The position numbers were made by a program, and so were the translations under genes. From contig NZ_CP113062.1 of NCBI RefSeq assembly GCF_026625765.1, forward strand, positions 3,100,001-3,164,000: a stretch of 64,000 nt of DNA, read 5' to 3'. Positions 24,605-32,890 of this stretch are shown in pieces (within the stretch, counting starts at the first letter, position 1; every line of letters starts with the position of its first letter). The stretch comes from Frigoribacterium sp. SL97. Its GTDB lineage: Bacteria; Actinomycetota; Actinomycetes; Actinomycetales; Microbacteriaceae. The notes under the pieces are model-generated. The model saw nothing but the letters and a program-made list of their open reading frames with translations, did not search any database and was not told the DNA's origin.

Positions 24605-26442
24605 CAGATCTTACGTCCGCGTCCCCCGGCGGCGGGGCCGGGTTTCTCGACGTCGTGACGGGCCGGGTCGTCGGCGACCTCGCGCGCGACGTCGGCCGGG
24701 ACGCCCAGGCCGCCCAGGTGCGCCTTGGCGATGTCGCCGACGGCACGTCCGAGCGTGGGGTCCTCGCCGCGGGCGAGCCCGGCGTACTCGAGCCGGACGC
24801 CGTCGCCGGTCTCGGTGGCCTTGACCCAGACCCGACGGCGCGGCACGAACAACGCGGTCAGCAGACCGGCGAACGAGAGCCCCGCGAACAACAGCACCCA
24901 GACCTGCGAGGGGTCGTGGTGGATGTCGAACGAGGCGAACCGCTTCACCCCGTCGAAGGTGATCGTGCCGAGACCGTCGGGGATCGTCGCCGTCTCGCCC
25001 GGGGTCAGCTGGACCGCTTTCTCCTGCGCGTCGTCGTCGGTGCCGGCCAGCGGGGTCAGACCATCCGTGTCGAGCGTGTAGACGGACGTCGGCACCCCGG
25101 CGTCCAGCCCGAGGTCGCCCGAGTAGACGTTCAGGCTGAGCACGGGGTTCGTGGTGTCCGGGTCGGTGGACGTCAGGGCCCCCGTGCCGTTGTCCGCCGC
25201 CGTGGGGTAGAAGAACCCGATCATGCCGAGCTGCCGGGGCAGGGCGTCGGGCACCTTGATGACGCCGAGCGAGGTGAGGTTGGTGTCCTGCGGCAGGAAC
25301 GGGACCGTGTCCCGGAACGCGACGTTGCCCTCGCCGTCGCGCACCGTCACGTCGACCGCGTAGCCGTTGCCCAGCAGGTAGACGTTCGAACCGCCGATCG
25401 ACAGGGGCGAGTTGACCTTGATCTGCGTCTTCTCGGCGACGCCACCCCGCGCCTGCGCGGTGACGTCGGCGGTGAAGTCGGTGGCCATGCCGGCCGCGCC
25501 CGCGGTGTCGGGCGCGTACTCGGTCGAGAACCGGTCGAGCGCGATCGAGAAAGGCGACAGCTGTGCCTCGTCGAACCAGCGGCCCGGGTTGAACGAGTCG
25601 TAGGAGCCGAGCACGTTCGAGAAGGTCTGACCCTCGACGACCACGCGCTGGCCCGAGTAACCGAAGCCGCCGCCGACGCCGACGGTCAGGAGCACCCCGA
25701 CGAGCGCCGAGTGGAACACCAGGTTGCCGGTCTCGCGCAGGTAGCCGCGTTCGGCGCTGACCGAGTCGCCGAAGACCTGCGTGCGGTAGCCGGAGCGCTT
25801 CAGCTGGGCCCGGGCCGCGTCGACGGCACGGGCGGCCGTGATCGAGGCCTCACCCGCGCCTCCTGCGGTCTCGAGCGTGATCGACCGGTACCCGGCCAGG
25901 CGCGACAACCGCGCGGGGGTCTTCGGGGGTCGAGCTCGCAGCGCCTCGAAGTGGTGCCGGGTGCGCGGGATGATGCAGCCGATCAGCGAGATGAAGAGCA
26001 GCAGGTAGACGGCCGAGAACCAGGGCGACGAGTAGGTGTCGAAGACGCCGAGCTTGTCGAGCACCGGGAACAGGTCGGGGTGGTCGGTGCGGTACTGGAC
26101 CACGCCGTTGGGGTCGGAGGTGCGCTGCGGCACGAGCGAACCGGGGATCGCCGCGACGGCGAGCAGCATGAGCAGGAAGAGCGCGGTCTTCATGCTGGTC
26201 AGCTGTCGCCAGAAGAAGCGCAGGTAGCCGAGGGGGCCGAGCTTCGGCTGCGTGATGCCCGCGCCGTCGGAGGCCGCCGGTCGGACCGAGTCGATGTGGT
26301 CGCTCGGGCGCAACGGGTCGCCGCCGACGTCGGTGGCGTCCGCGTCGGTCAACCCGGTGTCGCTCCGCCCGGTGTCGGTCCCGGCGGCCACCGAGGAGGC
26401 GCGGGTCGCGTCGCCCCCGTCGCGGTCAGACGATCGTGCCAT
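24604..26442 (-). CDS. resB: Cytochrome c biogenesis protein ResB
   Basis: Partner of CcsB in the system II synthetase, 612 residues. An Asp/Thr/Ser-rich N-terminal tail of about 70 residues precedes the membrane part, which begins FFWRQLTSMKTALFLLMLLAVAAIPGS with the usual PQRTSDPNGV after helix 1. A large extracytoplasmic domain follows, then a last helix near VWVLLFAGLSFAGLLTALFVPRR (read in parts). The ATG at 26442 overlaps the end of ccdA by 17 bases. A copy of AGGAGGCGCGG lies in the low-complexity N-terminal coding part (26394-26404). Confidence 0.95.
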   Translation of the reverse strand: MARSSDRDGGDATRASSVAAGTDTGRSDTGLTDADATDVGGDPLRPSDHIDSVRPAASDGAGITQPKLGPLGYLRFFWRQLTSMKTALFLLMLLAVAAIPGSLVPQRTSDPNGVVQYRTDHPDLFPVLDKLGVFDTYSSPWFSAVYLLLFISLIGCIIPRTRHHFEALRARPPKTPARLSRLAGYRSITLETAGGAGEASITAARAVDAARAQLKRSGYRTQVFGDSVSAERGYLRETGNLVFHSALVGVLLTVGVGGGFGYSGQRVVVEGQTFSNVLGSYDSFNPGRWFDEAQLSPFSIALDRFSTEYAPDTAGAAGMATDFTADVTAQARGGVAEKTQIKVNSPLSIGGSNVYLLGNGYAVDVTVRDGEGNVAFRDTVPFLPQDTNLTSLGVIKVPDALPRQLGMIGFFYPTAADNGTGALTSTDPDTTNPVLSLNVYSGDLGLDAGVPTSVYTLDTDGLTPLAGTDDDAQEKAVQLTPGETATIPDGLGTITFDGVKRFASFDIHHDPSQVWVLLFAGLSFAGLLTALFVPRRRVWVKATETGDGVRLEYAGLARGEDPTLGRAVGDIAKAHLGGLGVPADVAREVADDPARHDVEKPGPAAGGRGRKI

Positions 26443-27190
26443 AGGTCGCGATCACCGCCCCGACGTGTGACATGAGGCTGGACCAGAGGCCCGTGACCAT
26501 GAGCAGACCGATGAGCACGAGCAGTGACCCTCCGACGATGTTGACGACGCGGATGTGCCGCTTGACGAACGAGATGGATCGTGACGCCCACCCGAAGCCG
26601 AGCGCGACGAGCAGGAACGGGACCCCGAGGCCGATGCAGTAGAAGGCCCCGAGCAGGACTCCCTGCCAGGCCGAGCCCGAGCCCAGGGCGAGCACCTGCA
26701 CGGCGGCCAGGGTGGGTCCGATGCAGGGGGTCCACCCGATGCCGAAGACGATGCCGAGCAGGGGCGCCCCGGCGAGACCCGTCTTCGGGAGGAACCCGGG
26801 CTTGAGGGTGCGCTGCAAGAACGTGAACTGCCCGATGAAGACGAGACCGAGCAGGATCACCACGACGCCCATGACCCGGGTGACGACGTCGCGCCACTGG
26901 ATCAACCAGAACCCCGCCGAGGCGAAGGCGAGCGAGGTGCCGACGAAGACGACCGAGAAGCCGAGGATGAACAGGACGACGCCGAGGACGAGCCGGCGGC
27001 GGTCGCGGCGCCGGGCCCTCGCCTCGGTCGCCCCCGTCGTCAGACCGCCGACGTAACCGAGGTACCCCGGCACGAGCGGCAGCACGCACGGCGACAGGAA
27101 CGAGATGAGCCCCGCCAGCAGGGCAACCGGCAGGCCGACCGCGAGCTGACCGCCCACGACCGCGTCGAAGAAGGGATTGCCCTGGTACAC
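26426..27190 (-). CDS. ccdA: Cytochrome c biogenesis protein CcdA
   Basis: Membrane thiol carrier of the DsbD/CcdA family, 254 residues, six transmembrane helices. It passes reducing power from cytosolic thioredoxin to the external TlpA-like protein. The redox cysteines are in ISFLSPCVLPLVPGYLGY and IGWTPCIGPTLAA. The GTG at 27190 directly follows the stop codon of the resA-like gene (TAGGTG), so it depends on translation of that gene. Confidence 0.95.
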   Translation of the reverse strand: MYQGNPFFDAVVGGQLAVGLPVALLAGLISFLSPCVLPLVPGYLGYVGGLTTGATEARARRRDRRRLVLGVVLFILGFSVVFVGTSLAFASAGFWLIQWRDVVTRVMGVVVILLGLVFIGQFTFLQRTLKPGFLPKTGLAGAPLLGIVFGIGWTPCIGPTLAAVQVLALGSGSAWQGVLLGAFYCIGLGVPFLLVALGFGWASRSISFVKRHIRVVNIVGGSLLVLIGLLMVTGLWSSLMSHVGAVIATYGTIV

Positions 27191-27820
27191 CTAGGACGTC
27201 TCGGCGAGGGTGTCGGAGATCAGGGTGTCGAGGATGCCGGGCCCGTCGAGACCGCCCAGGATGCGCGCCGCGATGCGGCCCTGCTTGTCGAGGACGATCG
27301 TGGTCGGCACGGCGTTGGGCGCGATCGTGCCGGCGAGGGCGAGCTGGACCGCGCCGTCGTTGGCGTCGACGACCGACGGGTAGGTGACGTCGAAGGTGCG
27401 GGCGAAGGCCAGGGAGGTGTCGGCCTGGTCGCGCACGTTGACGCCGAGGAACTCGACGCCCTTGTCGGCGTAGGACTGGTTGAGCTTCTCCAGCTCCGGT
27501 GCTTCGAGACGGCAGGGCGGGCACGCCGCGTACCAGAAGTTGAGGACGACGACCTCGCCCTCGTGGTCGCTCCTCGAGACGGTCTCGCCGGCGTCCGTCT
27601 CGGCCGTGAACGCGACCGGGTCGGTGCGGTCCTCGGGCGCGATCTCGGTCACGGTGCCGTTGCCCGAGATGTAGTTCTCGGTGGTGCCGTTGCCGTACTG
27701 CTTCGCGAGGTCGTCGGCGGTGGACGAGCACCCCGTGGCGACGACGCCCAGGACTGCGGCGAGCGCGAGGCCCCGGACCACGAGTCGGGCTCGGGTCGGA
27801 CGGATGGTCTTCTGGCTCAC
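27191..27820 (-). CDS. TlpA/ResA-like thiol-disulfide oxidoreductase lipoprotein
   Basis: Extracytoplasmic thioredoxin-fold protein that keeps the apocytochrome c haem-binding cysteines reduced. 209 residues. It has a lipoprotein signal with lipobox VVATGC near residue 30 and the active site YAACPPCRLEAPEL. The rest follows the AhpC-TSA/Redoxin pattern (VVVLNFWYAACPPC, GVEFLGVNVRDQ, VPTTIVLDKQGRIAARILGG). The GTG at 27820 has GGGAG four bases upstream and overlaps the phosphatase stop (GTGA). With ccdA, resB and ccsB it forms a complete system II operon. Confidence 0.92.
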   Translation of the reverse strand: MSQKTIRPTRARLVVRGLALAAVLGVVATGCSSTADDLAKQYGNGTTENYISGNGTVTEIAPEDRTDPVAFTAETDAGETVSRSDHEGEVVVLNFWYAACPPCRLEAPELEKLNQSYADKGVEFLGVNVRDQADTSLAFARTFDVTYPSVVDANDGAVQLALAGTIAPNAVPTTIVLDKQGRIAARILGGLDGPGILDTLISDTLAETS

Positions 27821-28464
27821 ACTGCTCCCAGGTCGACGGCGGACTGGTTCAAGTGTGCAGCGGGTTCCTGGTAGCCGACCTCGACGAAGCCCCCCTCGCG
27901 GCGTTCGAGCGTCGTGATGCTCGAGAGGGTGCAGCGGCGGCGGCGCGGGTCGTGGAACAGGCGGGCGCCCGTCACGCTCCGGTGGACCATCCAGATGGGC
28001 AGCTGGTGGCTGACGAGCACGACGTCGCCCTCGTCGACGCTCGACCAGGCCTCGTCGACCGCCGAGAGCATGCGGGCGGCGATGCTCACGTAGGCCTCGC
28101 CCCAGCTCGGCTTCAGGGGGTTGACGATCCAGGGCCACTCGGCCGGCACCTTGAGCTGTTTCGCGATGGTGAAGTCGCTGCGACGACCCTCGTACTTGTT
28201 GCTCGGCTCGATCAGCCGCTCGTCGACCTGCGTCTCGAGCCCGAAGGCCGACGACCACGGCGCCGCGCTCTCGCGGGTGCGCTGGAGCGGTGAGGCCACG
28301 ACGGCACGGACCGGGACGCCCTGCTCGTGGAAGGCGTCGGCCGAGGCGGCCGCCATCCGGTGGCCGAGGTCGCTCAGGCCGAACCCGTCGAGGCGGCCGT
28401 AGAGCACGTGCTCGGGGTTGTGCACCTCACCGTGCCGGACGAGGTGGATCTGCTGCGCGGGCAT
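27817..28464 (-). CDS. Histidine phosphatase family protein
   Basis: Phosphoglycerate-mutase-like phosphatase of 215 residues. The phospho-accepting histidine lies in IHLVRHGEVHNPEHV, the second arginine in SPLQRTRESA, and the second catalytic histidine in VVLVSHQLPIW. The substrate is unknown. It heads the cytochrome c maturation operon in an arrangement common in actinobacteria. The start is the ATG at 28464, seven bases after TAGACT; the longer open frame upstream is rejected. Confidence 0.9.
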   Translation of the reverse strand: MPAQQIHLVRHGEVHNPEHVLYGRLDGFGLSDLGHRMAAASADAFHEQGVPVRAVVASPLQRTRESAAPWSSAFGLETQVDERLIEPSNKYEGRRSDFTIAKQLKVPAEWPWIVNPLKPSWGEAYVSIAARMLSAVDEAWSSVDEGDVVLVSHQLPIWMVHRSVTGARLFHDPRRRRCTLSSITTLERREGGFVEVGYQEPAAHLNQSAVDLGAV

Positions 28465-28471
28465 GCGGACG

Positions 28472-28477
28472 AGTCTA
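28472..28477 (-). promoter_or_regulatory. -10 box TAGACT of the cytochrome c maturation operon
   Basis: On the minus strand TAGACT is followed by seven bases and the ATG at 28464. It is the only candidate promoter I see for the five overlapping or abutting genes down to ccsB. Confidence 0.5.
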
Positions 28478-28570
28478 GGTCGGGACCGCCTGCACACCTC
28501 CCACACGGGAAGCCCCAAGCTCGCCGTGGTCCGGCGGGGCCGTCCGGCGGGTCGCGCGAGGCGGTGACTG

Positions 28571-28576
28571 TAAACT
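28571..28576 (+). promoter_or_regulatory. -10 box TAAACT, leaderless aspS
   Basis: TAAACT is followed by eight bases and the GTG at 28585. It rules out the in-frame GTG at 28564, which would lie upstream of the transcript. Confidence 0.55.
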
Positions 28577-28584
28577 CGGGCCTC

Positions 28585-29919
28585 GTGATCGAACGCACCC
28601 TCATCAAAGACCTGTCCGCGCTGCCCGACGGACCCGTGACCGTGACCGGCTGGGTCGAGACCGTGCGCGACCAGAAGAAGGTGCAGTTCGTCGTGCTCCG
28701 CGACGAGACGGGCGCCCTTCAACTGGTCCGCCCCCGTACCGCGGCCGACGTGCTCGAGGCCGCGGGCGAGACCGACGACGTCGCCGACGCGATCTCGTCA
28801 CTGTCGCAGGGCAGCTTCGTCACCGTCACGGGCGAGCTCAAGCACGACGAGCGCGTCAAGCTCGGCGGCATCGAGGTCAAGGTCGAGACGCTCGTCATCG
28901 ACTCGCTGGCCGACCCCGAGACCCCCATCGCCGCCGACAGCGGCATCGACAAGCGCCTCGACTGGCGCTTCCTCGACCTGCGCGTCCCCCGCAACGCCCT
29001 GATCTTCCGCGTGCAGACGACCTTCGAGCACGCCCTGCGCACCTGGTGGATCGAGCGTGACTACGTCGAGATCCACACCCCGAAGCTCATGGCGACCCCG
29101 AGCGAGTCGAACGCCGAGCTGTTCAAGGTCGACTACTTCGACGGTGTCGCCTACCTGGCGCAGAGCCCCCAGTTCTTCAAGCAGATGGCCCAGTCGGCCG
29201 GCTTCGGCAAGATCTTCGAGATCGCTCCGGTGTTCCGTGCCGACCCGTCGTTCACGTCGCGTCACGCGACCGAGTTCACGGGGGTGGACGCCGAGATCAG
29301 CTACGTCGAGAGCCACGAGGACGTCATGCAGATGCAGGAGCAGCTGCTGGCCTTCGCGTTCCAGGCCGTGGCCGACAAGCACGGCGCCGAGATCAAGGAG
29401 CTCTTCGACGTCGACGTCGTGGTGCCGACCGTGCCGTTCCCCCGCATCCCCTTGGCCGAGGCCAAGCGCATCGTGGCCGAGCGCGGCTACGAGGTACCCC
29501 GGGCGGACGCCGACATGGACCCCGAGGGCGAGCGCCGCATCGCCGAGTACGTCGCGGAGGAGTTCGGACACGACTTCGTGTACCTGACGGACTACGACGC
29601 CTCGATCCGCCCGTTCTATCACATGCGTCATGACGACGACCCGCAGCTCACCAAGAGCTACGACCTCATCTACCGCGGCACCGAGATCACCACGGGTGCG
29701 CAGCGCGAGCACCGCATCGAGGTGCTCGAGCAGCAGATCCGCGAGAAGGGCATGAAGCCCGAAGAGCTCTCGAGCTACCTCGACTTCTTCCGCTACGGCG
29801 CCCCGTCGCACGGCGGCTTCGGCATGGGCCTCGCCCGGGTGCTGATGCTCATGCTGAACCAGGCCAACCTGCGTGAGGTGACCTTCCTCTTCCGCGGCCC
29901 CACGCGCCTCCAGCCGTAG
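28585..29919 (+). CDS. aspS: Aspartate-tRNA ligase, archaeal/short type
   Basis: Class II aminoacyl-tRNA synthetase of 444 residues. The N-terminal OB fold (VTVTGWVETVRDQKKVQFVV, read in parts) binds the anticodon. The catalytic core has motif 2 in VFRADPSFTSRHATEF and motif 3 in HGGFGMGLARVLM. It lacks the GAD insertion of bacterial-type AspRS, so it is the archaeal-like form. In many bacteria this form also charges tRNA-Asn and relies on GatCAB; whether it does so here cannot be judged. It is followed by a strong terminator. Confidence 0.94.
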   Translation: MIERTLIKDLSALPDGPVTVTGWVETVRDQKKVQFVVLRDETGALQLVRPRTAADVLEAAGETDDVADAISSLSQGSFVTVTGELKHDERVKLGGIEVKVETLVIDSLADPETPIAADSGIDKRLDWRFLDLRVPRNALIFRVQTTFEHALRTWWIERDYVEIHTPKLMATPSESNAELFKVDYFDGVAYLAQSPQFFKQMAQSAGFGKIFEIAPVFRADPSFTSRHATEFTGVDAEISYVESHEDVMQMQEQLLAFAFQAVADKHGAEIKELFDVDVVVPTVPFPRIPLAEAKRIVAERGYEVPRADADMDPEGERRIAEYVAEEFGHDFVYLTDYDASIRPFYHMRHDDDPQLTKSYDLIYRGTEITTGAQREHRIEVLEQQIREKGMKPEELSSYLDFFRYGAPSHGGFGMGLARVLMLMLNQANLREVTFLFRGPTRLQP

Positions 29920-29937
29920 CTCCTCGCCACCGACCAC

Positions 29938-29972
29938 AGAAGCCCCGACGAGAGTGTCTCGTCGGGGCTTCT
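29938..29972. terminator. Bidirectional terminator between aspS and glutaredoxin gene
   Basis: A perfect 16-bp stem (AGAAGCCCCGACGAGA / TCTCGTCGGGGCTTCT) with a GTG loop lies between convergent genes. Confidence 0.9.
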
Positions 29973-29997
29973 CGTCGTCGTGCGCCGTCGGCCGTCC

Positions 29998-30264
29998 TCA
30001 GCGGACGGCCGCGCGGAGCGCCGTCCGGAGCCGCTCGGGCTCGACTCGCCAGATGGTGTGCACGCGACCGTCGATCAGGACGACCGGGATCTCTTCGGCG
30101 TACTCGGCGGTGAGCTCGGCGTCGTCGAGGATGTTCTGCTCGTCGACGGCCACGCCGGCATCGACGAACTCGGCTTCGGCCAGCACGCCGTGCACCGCGG
30201 AACGGGCGTCGTCGCACAGGTGGCAGCCCGGCTTGGTCAGGAGGGTGATTCGCGGTTCGGCCAT
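29998..30264 (-). CDS. Glutaredoxin family protein
   Basis: 88-residue thioredoxin-fold protein of the DUF836/glutaredoxin-like family. The redox pair is in LLTKPGCHLCDDA. The C-terminal EEIPVVLIDGRVHTIWRVEP has the cis-Pro expected after the active site. The partner is unknown, and mycothiol-type systems are typical for the phylum. The start is the ATG at 30264 after TACCCT with a seven-base gap; the ATG 39 bases upstream is rejected. Confidence 0.9.
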   Translation of the reverse strand: MAEPRITLLTKPGCHLCDDARSAVHGVLAEAEFVDAGVAVDEQNILDDAELTAEYAEEIPVVLIDGRVHTIWRVEPERLRTALRAAVR

Positions 30265-30271
30265 GCCCTCA

Positions 30272-30277
30272 AGGGTA
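30272..30277 (-). promoter_or_regulatory. -10 box TACCCT, leaderless glutaredoxin
   Basis: On the minus strand TACCCT is followed by seven bases and the ATG at 30264. Confidence 0.45.
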
Positions 30278-30305
30278 GCGAGGGCCGGATGGCGCCCGGT
30301 CACGA

Positions 30306-30344
30306 CGAAGGCCCCCGGCGACCGGTGGTCGGCGGGGGCCTTCG
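30306..30344 (-). terminator. Terminator after bS22 gene
   Basis: A 12-bp stem (CGAAGGCCCCCG / CGGGGGCCTTCG) lies 11 bases past the stop of the small ribosomal gene on the minus strand. Confidence 0.8.
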
Positions 30345-30354
30345 CGTCGAGCGA

Positions 30355-30453
30355 CTACTTCTTGTTGCGACGCTGGTGACGAGTCTTGCGAAGCAGCTTG
30401 CGGTGCTTCTTCTTCGCCATGCGCTTGCGACGCTTCTTGATGACAGAACCCAT
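30355..30453 (-). CDS. bS22-type small ribosomal protein (AURKAIP1/COX24 domain)
   Basis: 32-residue peptide that starts MGSVIKKRRKRMAKKKHRK and is almost entirely Lys, Arg, His and Gln. It matches the actinobacterial 30S protein bS22 seen in mycobacterial ribosomes, related to mitochondrial AURKAIP1/COX24. GAGG sits six bases before the ATG, and a terminator and a plausible promoter flank it. It is too short for routine ORF calling. Confidence 0.9.
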   Translation of the reverse strand: MGSVIKKRRKRMAKKKHRKLLRKTRHQRRNKK

Positions 30454-30524
30454 AGAGGACCTCACTGATTTCTGGATTGGACCGACCGGGTCCGAAACAG
30501 AACCGCGGAAAAATGCCTCGGGTC

Positions 30525-30553
30525 AGTCTACTAGGACGGCCCGAGAAAGTCGA
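30525..30553 (-). promoter_or_regulatory. Promoter of bS22 gene
   Basis: On the minus strand TTCGAC and TAGACT (30525-30530) are 18 bases apart. They give a leader of about 65 bases with its own GAGG ribosome-binding site, unlike the leaderless genes around it. Confidence 0.45.
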
Positions 30554-30560
30554 AGTGGGC

Positions 30561-30755
30561 CTACCCGACGTCGGCGATGCCGATTCGCAGCACGGCCGCG
30601 ACGGCCGATTCCGGCACGCGGAAGGACCGCCCGAAGCGGATCGCCGGCAGCTCGCCCGAGTGGACCATGCGGTAGACCGTCATCTTCGACACGCGCATCA
30701 TGTCGGCCACCTCGGCGACCGTGAGGAACCGCACATCCGACAGATCCTGCGACAT
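30561..30755 (-). CDS. BldC-like helix-turn-helix protein
   Basis: 64-residue DNA-binding protein of the MerR-like excisionase/BldC family. The HTH reads FLTVAEVADMMRVSKMTVYR, followed by the wing ELPAIRFGRSFRVPESAV. In Streptomyces BldC delays development and binds DNA cooperatively; here a housekeeping regulator is likely, target unknown. The ATG at 30755 is preceded by AGGCAGGG. It is conserved near proC and glutaredoxin-type genes in actinobacteria (from memory). Confidence 0.9.
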   Translation of the reverse strand: MSQDLSDVRFLTVAEVADMMRVSKMTVYRMVHSGELPAIRFGRSFRVPESAVAAVLRIGIADVG

Positions 30756-30825
30756 GACCCTGCCTCGTCTCGGGCCCCGGGCGGGGCTGTGGAGCAGACG
30801 GGTGTTCCCCATGTGCCTGGGGGCA

Positions 30826-30855
30826 ACTCTAGGGGCGCGTGTGACTCGGTGTAAA
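30826..30855 (-). promoter_or_regulatory. Promoter of BldC-like gene
   Basis: On the minus strand TTTACA (30850-30855) and TAGAGT (30826-30831) are 18 bases apart, a good sigma-70-type match, giving a leader of about 65 bases. Confidence 0.5.
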
Positions 30856-30868
30856 GGCGCCCGGGTCG

Positions 30869-31405
30869 CTACTGGCCGGTGCGTCCCCACCGCTTGCGGA
30901 CGGGGTCGATGACGCGCTCGTCCAGGGCCCCGAGCGCGCTCTGGGCGTCGTGCAGGGCCGAGGAGGCGCGGTGCTGGGCCCCGGCCGCGTAGCGACCCAG
31001 CGTGCTCCCGACGTCCTCGGCGTCGGGCAGGTTCTCGGCCGCCCGCCGGAGCGGGGCGGGGACCGAGGCCCCGGCCCAGGCGGCGAAGGGCGTGCTGGCC
31101 AACGCCTCGGAGGTCAGCGAGTCGGCACTGACGAACGGGATCAACCAGTCCTCGACGACCTCGAGCGGCCCCGACTCGAGCGAGTAGTACCGGTGCTGCC
31201 CTTCTTCGCGGACGCGCACCAGACCGGCCTCGCGCAGCACCCGGAGGTGCTTCGAGACGGTCGGCTGGCTGACGCCGAGGGACGTGACCATCTCACCCAC
31301 GCTGATGTCGGCATTGGCGGAGTCGGTCGACAGCGAGGCGTCGAGCAGCACCTTCAAGAGGTCTCGGCGGGTGGCGTCGGCGATCACGGCGAAGATGTCC
31401 GGCAT
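30869..31405 (-). CDS. ArsR-type winged-helix transcriptional regulator
   Basis: 178-residue regulator. Residues 1-85 are an ArsR-like winged helix (IFAVIADATRRDLLKVLLDA, then SLGVSQPTVSKHLRVLREAG and EEGQHRYYSLE). The C-terminal half is Ala-rich, with a helical stretch unrelated to metal-binding ArsR proteins; no Cys metal site is seen. It is divergent from the Trk genes over 36 bases and may regulate them. The start is the ATG at 31405 after TACGCT. A copy of AGGAGGCGCGG lies in the weakly conserved C-terminal part (30961-30971). Confidence 0.87.
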   Translation of the reverse strand: MPDIFAVIADATRRDLLKVLLDASLSTDSANADISVGEMVTSLGVSQPTVSKHLRVLREAGLVRVREEGQHRYYSLESGPLEVVEDWLIPFVSADSLTSEALASTPFAAWAGASVPAPLRRAAENLPDAEDVGSTLGRYAAGAQHRASSALHDAQSALGALDERVIDPVRKRWGRTGQ

Positions 31406-31411
31406 GCGACC

Positions 31412-31417
31412 AGCGTA
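31412..31417 (-). promoter_or_regulatory. -10 box TACGCT, leaderless ArsR-type gene
   Basis: On the minus strand TACGCT is followed by six bases and the ATG at 31405, eleven bases from the opposite-facing trkH box. Confidence 0.5.
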
Positions 31418-31428
31418 GTGACCCGGGA

Positions 31429-31434
31429 TAGCAT
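31429..31434 (+). promoter_or_regulatory. -10 box TAGCAT, leaderless trkH
   Basis: TAGCAT is followed by seven bases and the GTG at 31442. The ATG at 31433 lies inside the -10 itself and cannot be the start if this promoter is used. Confidence 0.5.
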
Positions 31435-31441
31435 GACCGTC

Positions 31442-32890
31442 GTGACTCGCGCCCCCGTCGCCGGTCGACGCCGCCCCTCGGACCCCGGCCGCTCGCCCTG
31501 GCGCAGACTCAGCGACGCGATCGACGACATCGGTCGCAAGTCGCCCGCGCGCTTCGCCATCCTGATCTTCACCGGCCTCATCGTCGTCTTCACCCTGCTG
31601 TTCTCGCTGCCGATCGCCTCGGCCGACCGGACGATCACCCCGCTGGCCGACTCCGTGTTCACGGCCGTCTCGGTCATCTGCGTGACCGGCCTCGCGACGG
31701 TCGACATGGCCACCCACTGGTCCCTGTTCGGCCACGTCGTCATCTTCGTCGGCGTGCAGATCGGGGCGATCGGCGTGCTCACGCTCGCGTCGATCATGGG
31801 CCTCGTCGTCTCGCGCAAGCTCGGCCTCCGCGCCCGGCTCATGGCCGCCGGCGACCAGAACCCGCTGCGGGTGCACGCCGGCCCGGTGCCCGAGGGTCAG
31901 GCCGTGCGGCTCGGCGAGATCGGTGGCCTGCTGACGACGGTGGCCCTCAGCTCGTTCGTGATCCAGCTCGTCATCGCGGTGCTGATGATCCCCCGCATGC
32001 TGATCGACGGCATCCCCGTCGGCGACGCGGTGCTCGACAGCTTCTACTACTCGGCGATGGCCTTCACGAACACCGGGTTCACGCCCAATGCCGAGGGTCT
32101 GGCCGCCTTCGAGAACGACTACTGGTTCCTCAGCCTGATCATGGTCGGGGTCTTCCTCGGCAGCATCGGGTTCCCGGTGATCTACGCCCTGGCCCGGAAC
32201 CCCCGCAACCCCCGGCGCTGGTCCGTCCACGTCAAGCTGACCCTGCTGACGACGGCGATCCTCATCGTGTTCGGCATGGTGCTCTACATCGTCCTCGAGT
32301 TCGACAACCCGAAGACGTTCGGCGGCATCGAGGCCGGCCCGACGGTGTTCCAGTCCCTGTTCCTCAGCATGATGACGAGGTCGGGCGGTTTCTCGACCAT
32401 CCAGATCTCCGACCTGAACGGATCGTCGCTCCTCGTCACCGACATGCTGATGTTCATCGGCGGCGGCTCGGCGTCGACCGCCGGAGGCATCAAGGTGACG
32501 ACGCTCGCGGTGCTGTTCCTGGCCGCCTTCGCGGAGGCACGCGGCCAGCGGTCGATGGAGGCCTTCGGCCGCCGCATCCCCAGCGACGTCCTGCGCCTGG
32601 CCGTCAGCGTCGTCCTCTGGGGCGCCACGATCGTCGCCGTGTCGAGCATCCTGATCATGCACATCACGAAGGAGCCCCTCGACCACGTGCTGTTCGAGTC
32701 CATCTCGGCGTTCGCCACCTCGGGGCTCAGCACCGGCCTGACCGACCGCCTGCCGGACTCGGCGAAGTACATCCTGGCGGTCACGATGTGGATGGGCCGC
32801 GTTGGTACAGTGACACTCTCCGTCGCCCTGGCCGCCAGCCAACGACGCCAGCTGTTCACCCGAGCCGAGGAGCGACCGATCGTTGGTTGA
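31442..32890 (+). CDS. TrkH/KtrB-family potassium uptake channel subunit
   Basis: Integral membrane K+ translocating subunit of about 482 residues with four M1-P-M2 repeats. Selectivity-filter regions can be read: VICVTGLATVD, MAFTNTGFTPN, MTRSGGFSTIQ and FATSGLSTGLTD. It pairs with the nucleotide-binding subunit encoded just downstream, whose start overlaps this stop. I chose the GTG at 31442 because of the leaderless promoter; an ATG nine bases upstream is the alternative. Confidence 0.93.
   Translation: MTRAPVAGRRRPSDPGRSPWRRLSDAIDDIGRKSPARFAILIFTGLIVVFTLLFSLPIASADRTITPLADSVFTAVSVICVTGLATVDMATHWSLFGHVVIFVGVQIGAIGVLTLASIMGLVVSRKLGLRARLMAAGDQNPLRVHAGPVPEGQAVRLGEIGGLLTTVALSSFVIQLVIAVLMIPRMLIDGIPVGDAVLDSFYYSAMAFTNTGFTPNAEGLAAFENDYWFLSLIMVGVFLGSIGFPVIYALARNPRNPRRWSVHVKLTLLTTAILIVFGMVLYIVLEFDNPKTFGGIEAGPTVFQSLFLSMMTRSGGFSTIQISDLNGSSLLVTDMLMFIGGGSASTAGGIKVTTLAVLFLAAFAEARGQRSMEAFGRRIPSDVLRLAVSVVLWGATIVAVSSILIMHITKEPLDHVLFESISAFATSGLSTGLTDRLPDSAKYILAVTMWMGRVGTVTLSVALAASQRRQLFTRAEERPIVG

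Noticed and set aside
31433..31441. ATG at 31433 as trkH start
   Set aside because: It lies inside the TAGCAT -10 box, so the GTG at 31442 fits a leaderless transcript better.
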